A DNA stretch of 64,000 bases from Promethearchaeia archaeon (GCA_029856145.1 JAHQWK010000011.1:117506-181505); one strand, 5' to 3'; shown: positions 27,311 through 36,768, counted from the first letter of the stretch. Notes: a model not told the origin generated them from the sequence alone. Numbers and translations are program-made.

Positions 27311-27958
27311 CTAGATAATCTTTTCTTGTTTAATAATCAGGTCTTTGGTTTTTTTCAATCTTACATAATTTTCTCTTTCAATTTCTTCTAAAATTTCTTT
27401 TATTTGTTTAATAGTAGATTCTAATTTAGGGATTATAACATTTTTTAACCCATTTATTCTTCTATTAATTTTTTTAAAGTTTATTGTTACTTTTAATATT
27501 AAATCTTCGATTTCAGAAAATTCTTTAATTTTATTAAAGAATTCTTTCAGTTTTATGAGTAAATCATCAAGATAATGGCTTGTGTTTTCAAAAGTATATG
27601 CAGGAAGTTTCTCTTCTTGAAACAATTCATAATCTACTTGAGAGACAACAATTCCCATTTTTTTTACTGTTTGAATATTTATTCTCGGTTTATATTGGAT
27701 TCTACTTAGTTTGCTAATTAAATTCACGCCGTTTTTGCCCATCTCTTCATAGGTTTGTGTCAAAAAGTTAAGAGACTCTTTGAATAATTTGAGAAGTTCT
27801 TTCCTATGAGTATTGTAATCCTTCCATAATTTTTTAATTTGAAAAATGAGCTGTTCACGTCTAAATTCCAAAAAATTTTGTCCTTTACCTGCGAATAATA
27901 ATCTTTTCTGCAAATTAATCAAATTCGTTTTAGTTGGCTTTATTTCACGAAAACTTAT
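27311..27958 (-). CDS. atpD: A/V-type ATP synthase subunit D (probable ATA start)
   Basis: Central rotor shaft subunit. The family N terminus (PT-x-x-x-L then a basic helix) is present as REIKPTKTNLINLQKRLLFAGKG, which runs upstream of the first conventional start (TTG at 27922). The frame is open back to the stop of atpB. The only codon at a proper distance from the AGGTG in the end of atpB is ATA at 27958, giving 215 aa, a normal length. The rest is two long antiparallel helices, as expected. Confidence 0.85.
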   Translation of the reverse strand: MSFREIKPTKTNLINLQKRLLFAGKGQNFLEFRREQLIFQIKKLWKDYNTHRKELLKLFKESLNFLTQTYEEMGKNGVNLISKLSRIQYKPRINIQTVKKMGIVVSQVDYELFQEEKLPAYTFENTSHYLDDLLIKLKEFFNKIKEFSEIEDLILKVTINFKKINRRINGLKNVIIPKLESTIKQIKEILEEIERENYVRLKKTKDLIIKQEKII

Positions 27959-27961
27959 AAC

Positions 27962-29353
27962 TTACACCTTTGGTTTATAGTATTTATTAATAAAGTTCTG
28001 ATGAATTCTAATTAATTGGTTTTTATTTAAGTTAGATAATGTGTCCCAAGCAATAGCTAGGGTTTGGTTAAATTCTCGATTTTCATTTAGTTTTTGATTT
28101 AGGAATTTTTGTTCAAAATCTTCTCCAAACAGTAATAAATTCTTTTGATCAATGTTTAAACCATCCTCTCCAACAATTGATATAAGGTCTTTAACTTCAA
28201 GATAATTGGAATATGAAGCTAATAATTGAGAACTAACATCAGCATGATCTTCCCTTGTTTTATCCTTACCAATAGCATCTTTCATCAATCTTGATATCGA
28301 AGCTAAAACTTCGAAAGGAGGATATACAGCTTTCTTATGTAAGCTACGACTAAGAACTAATTGTCCTTCAGTTATGTAACCAGTTGTGTCCGGTATTGGA
28401 TGAGAAATATCATCATTTGGCATTGTTAAAATTGGGATTTGCGTTATTGTTCCCTTTTTCCCCTTAATCTTCCCTGTTCTCTCATAAATTGATGCAAAGT
28501 CCGAATAAATATATCCCGGATACCCTTTCCTACTTGGAATTTCTTCTTTAGCTGAACTAAGTTCTCTTAAGGCTTCTGCATAATTGGTCATATCAATTAA
28601 TATTACTAAAACATGCATGTCCTTTTCAAAAGCATAATATTCAGCAGTGGTTAATGCGATTCTTGGTATAATTAATCTTTCGATTATTGGATCGTCTGCA
28701 AAATTTATGAAGGAAATGATATTTTGAAGTGTTCCACTCTCCTGAAAACGGTTTAAAAAATATATTGCTTCGTCTTGAATTATACCGATACCACAAAAAA
28801 TTATTACAAAAGGCTCCTCTGAAGTAACTTTAGCTTGAGTTGCTATTTGAGCTGCCAATTTATTATGAGGTAATCCTTGCCCACTAAAAATCGGAAGTTT
28901 TTGACCCCTAATAAGGGTAAATAAGCCATCAATTACAGATATACCTGTTTGAATAATATCCTGGGGATATTCTCTAGCAAAGGGATTAATAGGAATTCCA
29001 TTAATATCTCTTCGAACGTCAGTCAATATATCAGAATCCAGAACGTTTTTTGTTCTAATATCAATTGGGTTTCCAAGTGAGTTGAATGTCTGTCCAAACA
29101 TATCTTTTGAGATATTAATCTTAAATGTGTCTTCTGTAAATATGATTTCTGCATTTTCTGAAGATAATCCAGAAGTATCTTCGAAAACTTCAACGACTAT
29201 CATATCTTCACTCATTTTTACTATTTGCCCCGTTCTAATATTATTATCATCTGTTTTAATCTTAACAATTTCGCCATATTGAGCATCATGCTCATTTTTT
29301 AAAAACAAGAGTGGTCCTATTATTTGTTGAATCTTCTTATAAATTATACTCAT
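27962..29353 (-). CDS. atpB: A/V-type ATP synthase subunit B
   Basis: Non-catalytic nucleotide-binding subunit (463 aa). The degenerate P-loop region is [20 protein letters not shown] near 150, as is usual for [21 protein letters not shown] and [18 protein letters not shown] near 355-372 include the Arg that reaches into the catalytic site. Its ATG overlaps the stop of atpA by four bases (ATGA), so translation is coupled. Confidence 0.96.
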   Translation of the reverse strand: MSIIYKKIQQIIGPLLFLKNEHDAQYGEIVKIKTDDNNIRTGQIVKMSEDMIVVEVFEDTSGLSSENAEIIFTEDTFKINISKDMFGQTFNSLGNPIDIRTKNVLDSDILTDVRRDINGIPINPFAREYPQDIIQTGISVIDGLFTLIRGQKLPIFSGQGLPHNKLAAQIATQAKVTSEEPFVIIFCGIGIIQDEAIYFLNRFQESGTLQNIISFINFADDPIIERLIIPRIALTTAEYYAFEKDMHVLVILIDMTNYAEALRELSSAKEEIPSRKGYPGYIYSDFASIYERTGKIKGKKGTITQIPILTMPNDDISHPIPDTTGYITEGQLVLSRSLHKKAVYPPFEVLASISRLMKDAIGKDKTREDHADVSSQLLASYSNYLEVKDLISIVGEDGLNIDQKNLLLFGEDFEQKFLNQKLNENREFNQTLAIAWDTLSNLNKNQLIRIHQNFINKYYKPKV

Positions 29354-31194
29354 TTTTTCTTATATACCCCATGAGTTAGTTTTAATGCTTCTATTTCACT
29401 TAGTAGTTTATTTTTAAGACTTTCTAATTTATGAAAATCTTCATTACGTATAGAGCGATTTATTCTTAAAACTGTATTTATAACAGTAAGTTCCTTAATA
29501 TCGTCAATATAAAATCCTTGTTTAAGAAGTTCTTTGCTTTCTTTATATATTAAAAGAATTATTTTAATCATTCCAAGTAATTTTGTGATACTTGTATAAC
29601 TATCAATGTCATCGAAAGCATTTTGAATTAAAAATCCATCTTTAATTAATTTAGCAATAAATATAGTTAATTGCTGATCTTCAGGTAAGTTTTCTACCCC
29701 TATCAATTGAGTAATATACTTTAACTCATTATCTTTAGATAAGATCTCATTTACTTGTCTACGGCAATCAAACCAATCAATATCAATCTCCACCCAATCA
29801 AAATCTCTTTCATACCACCACTCAGAAATGTATTCTGGATAATTTGAATATGAATCTAACCAGTTAATTGCGGGATAATGTTTAGAATATGCTAATCCGG
29901 CATCTAAAGCCCAAATACCTTGAACAAAGTTTTTAGTTGTAGCTGTAACAGGTTCACTAAAATCACCCGCAGGTGGAGAGACAGAACCAATAATTGTTAA
30001 AGAACCAATTCTTTCCTTTCCATCTAAATCAGTTCCTAATAATTCTACAATTCCAGCGCGTTCATAAAAGCTTGAAAGTCTGGAGGATAAGTATGCAGGA
30101 TAACCCTCCTCTGCGGGCATTTCTTCTAATAATCCTGAAATTTCTCTTAAAGATTCAGCCCATCTTGATGTACTATCAGCTAGAACTGCAACATCGTATC
30201 CCATATCTCGAAAATATTCTGCGATAGTGACTCCTGAAAATATACTAGCTTCACGTGCAGAAACAGGCATATTTGATGTGTTTGCAATAAGAATTATACG
30301 TTCTAATAAAGGGCGTCCAGTTTGGGGATCAATTAATTCAGAAAATTGGTTTAAGACATCAGCTATCTCATTTCCACGCTCCCCACAACCAACGTATAGC
30401 ACGACATCAGCATCACACCATTTCGCTAACGAATGTTGTATAACTGTTTTACCTGTTCCAAACCCTCCAGGAACCCCAATTGTACCACCCTTAGTTATTG
30501 GAAATAATAAATCTATAACTCGAATCCCCGTAATCAAAGGCTCTTGAGGCATATTTCTCCTCTTGAATGGCCTAGATTTAGTTACTGGCCATTTTTGTAG
30601 CATAGAAAACGATTTCTCTTTATTATTTATTTTTAAACGGTAAATTTCATCAATAATAGTATAATCCCCTTCCTCTACTAGAAATGACAATTCTCCAGAA
30701 ATATTAGGAGGAACCATAATTTTATGCTCTATTAAAGCTGTTTCTTGCACTGTTCCTATTATATCCCCACTTGAAACTGTTTCCTTAAGTTTTCTCTGTG
30801 GAGCAAAATACCATTTCTTTTTTCGTGAAATTGGATTTATTTCTAGACCTCGTTGTAGTCCCCCTTCTTTAAAGGAATTAAAGGCTTTTTTTAATGGTCT
30901 TTGGATTCCATCAAAAACATTACCCAATAATCCAGGTGCTAACTCCATAGAGAGTGGTTCATTTAAACTAATTACTTCATCATTAATTCTTAAATTTACA
31001 GTACTTTCAAAACATTGAGCTACAATATGATCAGAATAAATTTGAATTACTTCTCCTAAAATATTATATTTTGTGACTTTAATCAGATCATGAAGTCTAA
31101 TATGGCGTTCTAATCCTTTTATCTTTATTAAAGACCCCACTATTGTTGAAATGTATCCACGACTTTGATTATCTTTATATTTGGATTTGATCAT
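29350..31194 (-). CDS. atpA: A/V-type ATP synthase subunit A, canonical copy
   Basis: Catalytic subunit (614 aa). P-loop GGFGTGKTV near 242, catalytic loop VGCGERGNE near 271 with Glu and Arg both present, and Walker [11 protein letters not shown] are all canonical. The bulge (non-homologous) domain lies near residues 115-205. It overlaps the end of atpE by 20 bp and atpB by four. A stretch coding for the Walker B region is nearly identical in DNA to the second A copy. Confidence 0.96.
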   Translation of the reverse strand: MIKSKYKDNQSRGYISTIVGSLIKIKGLERHIRLHDLIKVTKYNILGEVIQIYSDHIVAQCFESTVNLRINDEVISLNEPLSMELAPGLLGNVFDGIQRPLKKAFNSFKEGGLQRGLEINPISRKKKWYFAPQRKLKETVSSGDIIGTVQETALIEHKIMVPPNISGELSFLVEEGDYTIIDEIYRLKINNKEKSFSMLQKWPVTKSRPFKRRNMPQEPLITGIRVIDLLFPITKGGTIGVPGGFGTGKTVIQHSLAKWCDADVVLYVGCGERGNEIADVLNQFSELIDPQTGRPLLERIILIANTSNMPVSAREASIFSGVTIAEYFRDMGYDVAVLADSTSRWAESLREISGLLEEMPAEEGYPAYLSSRLSSFYERAGIVELLGTDLDGKERIGSLTIIGSVSPPAGDFSEPVTATTKNFVQGIWALDAGLAYSKHYPAINWLDSYSNYPEYISEWWYERDFDWVEIDIDWFDCRRQVNEILSKDNELKYITQLIGVENLPEDQQLTIFIAKLIKDGFLIQNAFDDIDSYTSITKLLGMIKIILLIYKESKELLKQGFYIDDIKELTVINTVLRINRSIRNEDFHKLESLKNKLLSEIEALKLTHGVYKKK

Positions 31195-31903
31195 ATTGCT
31201 TGAGATATTCTATTATTTTTGTTTTTTGATTTTGAATAAAAGTATTGAAATCTTTATCAATTTCCTTAATTTCTGAGTCATTTACAATCTTTGAGACTTC
31301 TATTTGGATGAAAGAAGATTTTTTATTAATTAAGTTATCAATAGTATAATCATAGGATATTAATCCGCCACCCAATGAAATTTTAAAACCTCCAATAAAA
31401 TCCATATTTTCTTTGTTTATTTCGACGGGATTTTTGAATAAATTTTGAATTTTTTCTGAGTTTTGAAGAAAATAACTATAATCTTTTGAATTAAGGATTA
31501 ATTCTATTGCTTGAGGTTTATCAACAGTTTTTTTAATTTTCTTAATAATCTTTAATAAGAACTTAATGTAATTTGAATAATTATTTTTTATATTTACCTT
31601 AATATTATTAAATAGACTTGTTTTCAACTCTTTTATTAATTTATTTTTTAATTTCAAAAATTTTTCTTTTCCCTCTAAAAGTGTTGAAGATAAGGATTGA
31701 TTTAAGAACTGATCAAAATTTTCTGTAAATTGTTCTTTGAGTCTTAGGGAACGTTCTTGACTTCTTTCTATATACCTCTTTTTTATTTCAGCTTTCTGAA
31801 ATAATGTTTGGCGATTAAATTCGTCTATTTCTTTTTGAGCTTTCTCAATTAAATAAAGCCCTAGATCCCCAAACTGTTTTTTTAACTCTTTTTCTTCAGA
31901 AAT
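31175..31903 (-). CDS. atpE: A/V-type ATP synthase subunit E (probable ATT start)
   Basis: Peripheral stalk subunit. The C-terminal domain is recognised by FIGGFKISLGGGLISYDYTIDNLINKK; the first part is the expected long charged helix. Conventional starts appear only at TTG 31657, which would remove the helix. The frame is open upstream to 31910 with no ATG, GTG, TTG or CTG. GGAG at 31914-31917, next to the atpF stop, points to ATT at 31903, giving 242 aa beginning (M)SEEKELKKQFGDLG. Initiation at ATT, or a sequencing error there, are the choices. Confidence 0.85.
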   Translation of the reverse strand: MSEEKELKKQFGDLGLYLIEKAQKEIDEFNRQTLFQKAEIKKRYIERSQERSLRLKEQFTENFDQFLNQSLSSTLLEGKEKFLKLKNKLIKELKTSLFNNIKVNIKNNYSNYIKFLLKIIKKIKKTVDKPQAIELILNSKDYSYFLQNSEKIQNLFKNPVEINKENMDFIGGFKISLGGGLISYDYTIDNLINKKSSFIQIEVSKIVNDSEIKEIDKDFNTFIQNQKTKIIEYLKQYDQIQI

Positions 31904-31917
31904 TTTATATCAACTCC

Positions 31918-32241
31918 CTATGATATAACAACGTCTCCAATAGATTCTAATATTTTATTTATTACTTGTCCTTCTTCTTCAATGTGAGGATGGAAAATAT
32001 CTGGAAGGATAAATATGAAGGGTATCCTATTATTAAGTTTAAAATTTATTATAAAATTTATAATATCGTCGGGTAAAGGTATTGCAATTATTATCATGCC
32101 TATTGAAGGCCTTTTTATTAACTCTTTAAATTCGATCATAAAATCATCTCCAGAATTAATTATTGTGCCTTCTATACCTAAAAGACCTAACATTACTACC
32201 AAATCTTCTTCTCCTAAAATATGAATTTTTTGATTGACCAT
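31918..32241 (-). CDS. atpF: A/V-type ATP synthase subunit F
   Basis: Regulatory shaft-associated subunit (107 aa, typical) with a CheY-like alpha/beta fold. IHILGEEDLVVMLGLLGIEG is the first strand and helix, and IGMIIIAIPLPDDIINFI and PFIFILPD are the later strands. Its ATG overlaps the TAA of the upstream coiled-coil subunit (TAATG). Confidence 0.85.
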   Translation of the reverse strand: MVNQKIHILGEEDLVVMLGLLGIEGTIINSGDDFMIEFKELIKRPSIGMIIIAIPLPDDIINFIINFKLNNRIPFIFILPDIFHPHIEEEGQVINKILESIGDVVIS

Positions 32242-32552
32242 TAGAAATCTAACCTTGCCTCAGATATAATTAATTTATTTAGATTTTGAATACTATTCTG
32301 AAATTGCTTTTCAATTTTTTTAATTGCTATATCCATCTTATCCCTAAAGATTTTAGTTTCAGAGCCCACATCTTTTGAGAGTGTAATTAAGGCATTATTT
32401 ACAAGATCATTTTTCTTTCTTAGATAATCCTCAAATTCCTTTCTTTGGATCTCTCTGAACTGTTCTATATCATTTAAATTAACATTTTTCGCACTATTTA
32501 TTAATTCTTCATATACGTTTTCGATATCTTTTATCCATTTAAAAATATCCAT
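32241..32552 (-). CDS. A/V-type ATP synthase subunit H-like stalk protein
   Basis: A 103-aa, wholly helical, charged protein between the C and F subunits, the place of subunit H (G) of archaeal ATPases, which pairs with E in the peripheral stalk. The identity rests on position, length and coiled-coil character rather than a diagnostic motif. Confidence 0.7.
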   Translation of the reverse strand: MDIFKWIKDIENVYEELINSAKNVNLNDIEQFREIQRKEFEDYLRKKNDLVNNALITLSKDVGSETKIFRDKMDIAIKKIEKQFQNSIQNLNKLIISEARLDF

Positions 32553-32597
32553 AGCTCAACAACCCGAATTATTGTCTCCTATTTTTACATTAATCTC

Positions 32598-33662
32598 TCA
32601 TTTTAATAATTTGTATTTTTCATGCACAATTTTTACTAATTTTGGGAGAATGAATAAGCGAATTTCTTTATCTTTTTTTATTAGTATTTCCAAGATTTTA
32701 AATATCGCTTGATATTCAATATCCACTTTCTTAGTTTCTAACATTTTAAAATAATAATCTAAATATATTTTCTCTACTGACCAAATAAAATGTTCTTCAT
32801 CAAGAGAAGAATGAGATAAACTTGATTTTAGTTCTTTTATATTAGTTAGAAATTTTTTAAAAACTACTATAAATTCATCTACATCGTTTGAAAACACTAA
32901 ATCCTTCAGTTTTTTCTCATTCATAAATAAATAAGTTTTAACCAAAAACTGTAATAAAAGATTTTTATCAATATTATTTTTAATCCCTCTATATATAACA
33001 TTCAAATTGTAAATTTCTGATACATAATTGATATAAGAAGAAATCATTGTTTTTTCTTTTTGAGTTAACAATCTCATCTCTTTTTTCAGATTTTCATAAT
33101 ATAATTGGTCTAAAAAGGCTTCTAACACGAATATTTCATTTGTTTTTTTAAAATAAAGAATTCCTTCTCTAATTACCTTATTATATAGGGTAGGTTTCAT
33201 AAACAGTTGTATTGTTTCTAGAGATGTAATTTCAATCAACTCTGTCATAAAATTTGCATTATTTAGGTATTTCTCGACTAACATATTAACCATAGAATTT
33301 TTTTCATCAGTACTTATACCTAAAATTGTACCAAGGATAATGTGTTTTATATTCATTATTTCATATTTCAATAAATAGTTCCTCAAAAAGATTCTCATAG
33401 TTTTTGGAGATATATAGAGAATTTTCCCTATTAATTTTATATAAGTGTGAAAAAGAGCTTTCTCAATATCTTCAATTGTATAAGATTTAAAAGTGAGTCC
33501 AGGATAAAATACGCTTATATATTCAATAAATTGTTTAATCTCAGTAATTTCTTCTAACTTTTGCAGTGTTGTGTCATCCATTATTAATTGTTTTAAAAAA
33601 CCAATTTTGATTAAAGAAAAAGCGTAAGATGGTACTTCGATAGCACTCGTAAAATTCACCAA
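32598..33662 (-). CDS. atpC: A/V-type ATP synthase subunit C
   Basis: Funnel-shaped linker between the rotor ring and the shaft (about 354 aa, usual length). All-helical with three repeated modules; YLKYEIMNIKHIILGTILG near 93-111 and the family N-terminal pattern AIEVPSYAFSLIKIG are seen. The start is uncertain. TTG at 33662 and GTG at 33659 overlap GGTGA, which instead lies five bases before an in-frame ACG at 33650. Confidence 0.85.
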   Translation of the reverse strand: MVNFTSAIEVPSYAFSLIKIGFLKQLIMDDTTLQKLEEITEIKQFIEYISVFYPGLTFKSYTIEDIEKALFHTYIKLIGKILYISPKTMRIFLRNYLLKYEIMNIKHIILGTILGISTDEKNSMVNMLVEKYLNNANFMTELIEITSLETIQLFMKPTLYNKVIREGILYFKKTNEIFVLEAFLDQLYYENLKKEMRLLTQKEKTMISSYINYVSEIYNLNVIYRGIKNNIDKNLLLQFLVKTYLFMNEKKLKDLVFSNDVDEFIVVFKKFLTNIKELKSSLSHSSLDEEHFIWSVEKIYLDYYFKMLETKKVDIEYQAIFKILEILIKKDKEIRLFILPKLVKIVHEKYKLLK

Positions 33663-33690
33663 AAATATAATATTTATAAATTAATAACGG

Positions 33691-34059
33691 TTACGGAGGT
33701 GCTGGGATATTAAACACCAATAGGATTGCTATGATCAAGCCATAAATCGCAATCGCTTCTCCTAATGCAACAATAACTACTACCTTTCCAAATGCGCCCT
33801 CCCTTTCTGAGATTGCTGAAATTGCAGCAGTCCCTACGGTTTTTATAACATGAGCTGCAGCTAATCCTGAGATTGAGATCGCTATAGCAGCAGAAATTGC
33901 TAATATAGCAGTCGTTGGAGAGTTATAATAGTCAAAATTTGTCTCTTGGGCGGTAACAAATCCTACAAGACCATTAATAGTTAAAAGAAATACCATAACT
34001 AATATAACTTGAACAAGAGCAAGATAAAAATAAAATTTTTGTTTACCGTTCATATACAT
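33691..34059 (-). CDS. atpK: A/V-type ATP synthase proteolipid subunit K (c ring)
   Basis: Rotor ring subunit (122 aa). An N-terminal signal-like span ends in VTAQE near residue 37. A two-helix hairpin follows, with AISAAIAISISGLAAAHVIK and VVIVALGEAIAIYGLIIAILL. The Glu in ALGEA near 104 is the ion carrier. TM1 lacks an obvious Gln/Glu partner, so proton rather than sodium coupling is possible, but that is weak inference. It is first in the operon. Confidence 0.9.
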   Translation of the reverse strand: MYMNGKQKFYFYLALVQVILVMVFLLTINGLVGFVTAQETNFDYYNSPTTAILAISAAIAISISGLAAAHVIKTVGTAAISAISEREGAFGKVVVIVALGEAIAIYGLIIAILLVFNIPAPP

Positions 34060-34083
34060 TACATCTAAGTTTTTATTTAAAAA

Positions 34084-34126
34084 AATTATTCTTTTGAATG
34101 AGAATAATTAAAATTTGCGTATAAAT
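34084..34126 (-). promoter_or_regulatory. Promoter and palindrome upstream of the ATPase operon
   Basis: On the minus strand TTTATACG (34126-34119) resembles an archaeal TATA box. It is followed by a 9-bp perfect inverted repeat with an 8-base loop: AATTATTCT at 34084-34092 and AGAATAATT at 34101-34109. The repeat lies about where transcription would start, 25-45 bp before atpK. It may be an operator or a 5' hairpin. Confidence 0.4.
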
Positions 34127-34258
34127 CTTCTTATTCAAAACTGAGAGATTTAACAATTGATGAAAATATGTATATAATACAACTATTGAAGTATCATAGA
34201 TTATATACTATACTTTTTCTATTAATTTCAAGAAAATTGAAGGTTAATGATATATAAT

Positions 34259-34303
34259 AAAAACAGAGACTAGTGACGGGGTAATTTACAGCCCCAATTC
34301 ACT
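34259..34303 (-). terminator. Hairpin plus T-run terminator after the PhoU-like gene
   Basis: In minus-strand sense AGTGA (34303-34299) and GGGG (34295-34292) pair with CCCC (34281-34278) and TCACT (34276-34272). A run of T follows at 34263-34259. The stem includes the stop codon. It looks like a bacterial intrinsic terminator and is GC-rich against its surroundings. The rest of 34127-34258 holds nothing I can identify. Confidence 0.55.
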
Positions 34304-34934
34304 GATAAAGTAAAACTCTTATGAGATCTGCAATATCGTGGATGCGGTCTGCAAGACTTTCCAGCAAATTTATACTATCTCTTAATCGTAAAAGGACTCT
34401 TATATCAATATCTTCATTAGAATATAAATGTTCAAGAAATTGCCTGTATATTAGATCAATTTCATTTTCAATCTCATGAATCGTTGTGGTATTCTTAAAT
34501 ACAACATCTGGTTTATCTCTTAAGCCTTTTATAGTTGATTTTAATACATCAGCCATCTCAATAGTTTTATTGATCAATTTCTCGTATCTCTTGACTATCT
34601 CTGGGTTATTTTTAGTATCCAGTTTAATGTTAGGCAACATATCTACAAATTCGAGAGGATAATTGATCAAATTATCCATTCGGAGGATTAAAGCAACGAA
34701 ATCGTCTAATCCGGCGCCCGATTCAGAAAAGTTTTGAATTAACTGAATTTTAATGGCATCTGCATCTTCTTCATTTAATTGCATTTTAATCTTTTTCTTT
34801 TCCAGTGAGGGTTTATGTTTTTCATAATCTTCAACCCATCTATTATAAAAAACCCCCATATCGCTGAGAACAGAATATATAATTCTGGAGTGTTCTATTA
34901 GTATTGATATGATTTCTTCCTTATTTTTATTCAT
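34299..34934 (-). CDS. PhoU-like (DUF47) phosphate transport regulator
   Basis: A 211-aa, all-helical protein. The C-terminal half IHEIENEIDLIYRQFLEHLY and LLRLRDSINLLESLADRIHDIADLIR carries the acidic metal-binding helices typical of the DUF47/PhoU-like family. Such proteins are usually next to a PiT phosphate permease; none is near here. It is an independent transcription unit with its own terminator hairpin. Confidence 0.85.
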   Translation of the reverse strand: MNKNKEEIISILIEHSRIIYSVLSDMGVFYNRWVEDYEKHKPSLEKKKIKMQLNEEDADAIKIQLIQNFSESGAGLDDFVALILRMDNLINYPLEFVDMLPNIKLDTKNNPEIVKRYEKLINKTIEMADVLKSTIKGLRDKPDVVFKNTTTIHEIENEIDLIYRQFLEHLYSNEDIDIRVLLRLRDSINLLESLADRIHDIADLIRVLLYQ

Positions 34935-35066
34935 AAAAATCTCTTCAAATAATTTATTATAGTAAGGTTTGTAATCTCTGAAATGATATAAATTTTATGA
35001 ATTACAGTAAACCTCCTTAAATTTATATAATACAAATTTATTTTATAGCATAAGAGAAAGAAAAAA

Positions 35067-36422
35067 ATGTTAATTTCAATGTTACAATTTAAGATAAATG
35101 AATTTATTACCCTAAAACTTGAAGATAAGAAGACTAATCTTTATATAAATGGAGAATTGTTTGAGCAATGTTCATATATCTTACTAAATAAAAGAGCTGA
35201 TAAATTAGAAGAGCTGCAAGCTATTGACTCTGTTGATGAATTAGCAGAATTATCTATAGATGAAATAGCGAAAACTCCTTCTCATATAAAAGAAGATGAT
35301 TTTGAAATAGAAATATTAGACATTCCTGCTCATGTGAGATTCTTAGTCCACTGCTCAAATCTACAAGCATGGGCAGAGAATAATTATGACACTCGACTTC
35401 TTCATAGTAATCTTTCATTTCCTTTATTAAAAAAGCTTACTGAAGTCGGAGACACAAAAGCAAAACAAAAATTTAAAGAAGAAATAATTTTCCGATTTTT
35501 TAATGGTACTAAAAATATCCAGAAATATCTACTACAAGAGGGATATATGAAGTTGATCACTATTGATGAGAAATATATCCTATTCAAATTAGAGGAAGAG
35601 GAAAATGTGATTAGAGAATTAGAAAGGTTAACTGGAAAAGAATTCAATATAGACAATGAAGAATTTCTTTATTATCAAAGTCTTGTATTAAAAGAGGGGA
35701 AAGTAAAGGAACTAAATCTAGTAAGGTGTAATATAACAGAAATACCTAGAATAATTAAAAGACTAAAAAACTTAGAAGTATTGAGGATTTATAGTAATCA
35801 ATTGAGACAGCTTCCTGATTGGATTGGAGAGATAAGTTCTCTGAAAATTCTTAAGATACTTGAAGAACTAGAAGAATTACCTGATTCAATCGGACATCTA
35901 AAATCTCTAGAAATATTAGAATTGCATGACACTATGATCAAGACGCTACCTGAATCGTTTGGTAATCTCTATAAGCTTAGGAAATTAGACCTTAGTCATA
36001 ATAAATTAAAAAATCTACCCGAATCATTTGGAAATTTAAAAGCACTTGAGCAATTGATTGTAGTTAATAATGAATTAGAAATTTTGCCAAAATCATTTGG
36101 AAACCTTACTTCATTGAAAGAATTAGAGTTAAGTGAGAATAAACTGATAACACTTCCAGATTCTTTTGGATACTTAAAGTCTCTTAGGGTAGTCGATCTA
36201 TCTAATAATCAATTAAAGCAAATCCCAGAATTAATCGGAAATCTTAAATCAATAAAAACTATTACCTTGAACACAAATTTATTGGAATATATACCTAAAT
36301 CAATAGGAAATCTTAAGACACTTATAAGCCTTGATTTAAGTAATAATAAGATAGCAAAACTCCCTTATTCTATTGGAGATCTAACTCTGAGGGAGTTTGA
36401 AGATAATTTGGAATATCTTTAA
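35067..36422 (+). CDS. Leucine-rich repeat protein, Asgard-type
   Basis: A 451-aa protein. The N-terminal module (residues about 5-130) starts LQFKINEFITLKLEDKKTNLYINGE and continues with a helical part; I associate this module with LRR proteins of Loki-like archaea. From about residue 215 there are nine 23-residue repeats of the form LPxSFGNLxxLxxLxLSxNxL. There is no signal peptide, so it is probably cytosolic and a protein-binding scaffold. The ATG at 35079 is an alternative start. No neighbouring GTPase suggests a partner. Confidence 0.88.
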   Translation: MLISMLQFKINEFITLKLEDKKTNLYINGELFEQCSYILLNKRADKLEELQAIDSVDELAELSIDEIAKTPSHIKEDDFEIEILDIPAHVRFLVHCSNLQAWAENNYDTRLLHSNLSFPLLKKLTEVGDTKAKQKFKEEIIFRFFNGTKNIQKYLLQEGYMKLITIDEKYILFKLEEEENVIRELERLTGKEFNIDNEEFLYYQSLVLKEGKVKELNLVRCNITEIPRIIKRLKNLEVLRIYSNQLRQLPDWIGEISSLKILKILEELEELPDSIGHLKSLEILELHDTMIKTLPESFGNLYKLRKLDLSHNKLKNLPESFGNLKALEQLIVVNNELEILPKSFGNLTSLKELELSENKLITLPDSFGYLKSLRVVDLSNNQLKQIPELIGNLKSIKTITLNTNLLEYIPKSIGNLKTLISLDLSNNKIAKLPYSIGDLTLREFEDNLEYL

Positions 36423-36547
36423 TAGACAAATAGAAGATCTCTAAAGTACACATTTTTTTATTTAAATACGAGTGTGATTATTTAATATTAGGCAAGAATT
36501 TCATCATTAATTCAATAGAATAACTTTTTACTATGATAAGAAAACAT

Positions 36548-36666
36548 GGGCCCTACTTACACCCTGGATTTTTGTCTTTTGGTAGTGTAAATTCTTACAC
36601 TCTGATTTCGCCCTCCTCCACCTATTTTGTTTTGACGCTCATTTGCGTCTCGTACAGTAGGGACCC
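36548..36666. other. GC-richer 119-bp element with imperfect terminal inverted repeat and inner hairpins
   Basis: GGGCCCTACTTAC at 36548-36560 pairs with GTACAGTAGGGACCC at 36652-36666 (13 pairs, two single-base bulges). Inside are perfect hairpins GTGTAA/TTACAC (36585-36600) and GACGC/GCGTC (36635-36650 region). It is distinctly richer in G and C than its surroundings. An overlapping 61-codon frame has no coding character. It could be a structured RNA or a miniature transposable element; no clear target duplication is seen. Confidence 0.5.
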
Positions 36667-36768
36667 CCCTTTCTCCAAACTATTATTAATTTACATATTG
36701 TCTAAATTTTTTATTTAACCACAGCTCTCATACATTTTATATAATGCTAAATCCATTTTATAAGCAGG

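Noticed and set aside
31175-31657. Truncated atpE starting at TTG 31657
   Set aside because: This would remove the peripheral-stalk helix typical of subunit E, while the frame stays open to a ribosome site 250 bp upstream.
36533-36718. A 61-codon plus-strand frame beginning MIRKHGPYLHPG
   Set aside because: It spans the inverted-repeat element, has no ribosome site, and its residues look like translated hairpins rather than a protein.
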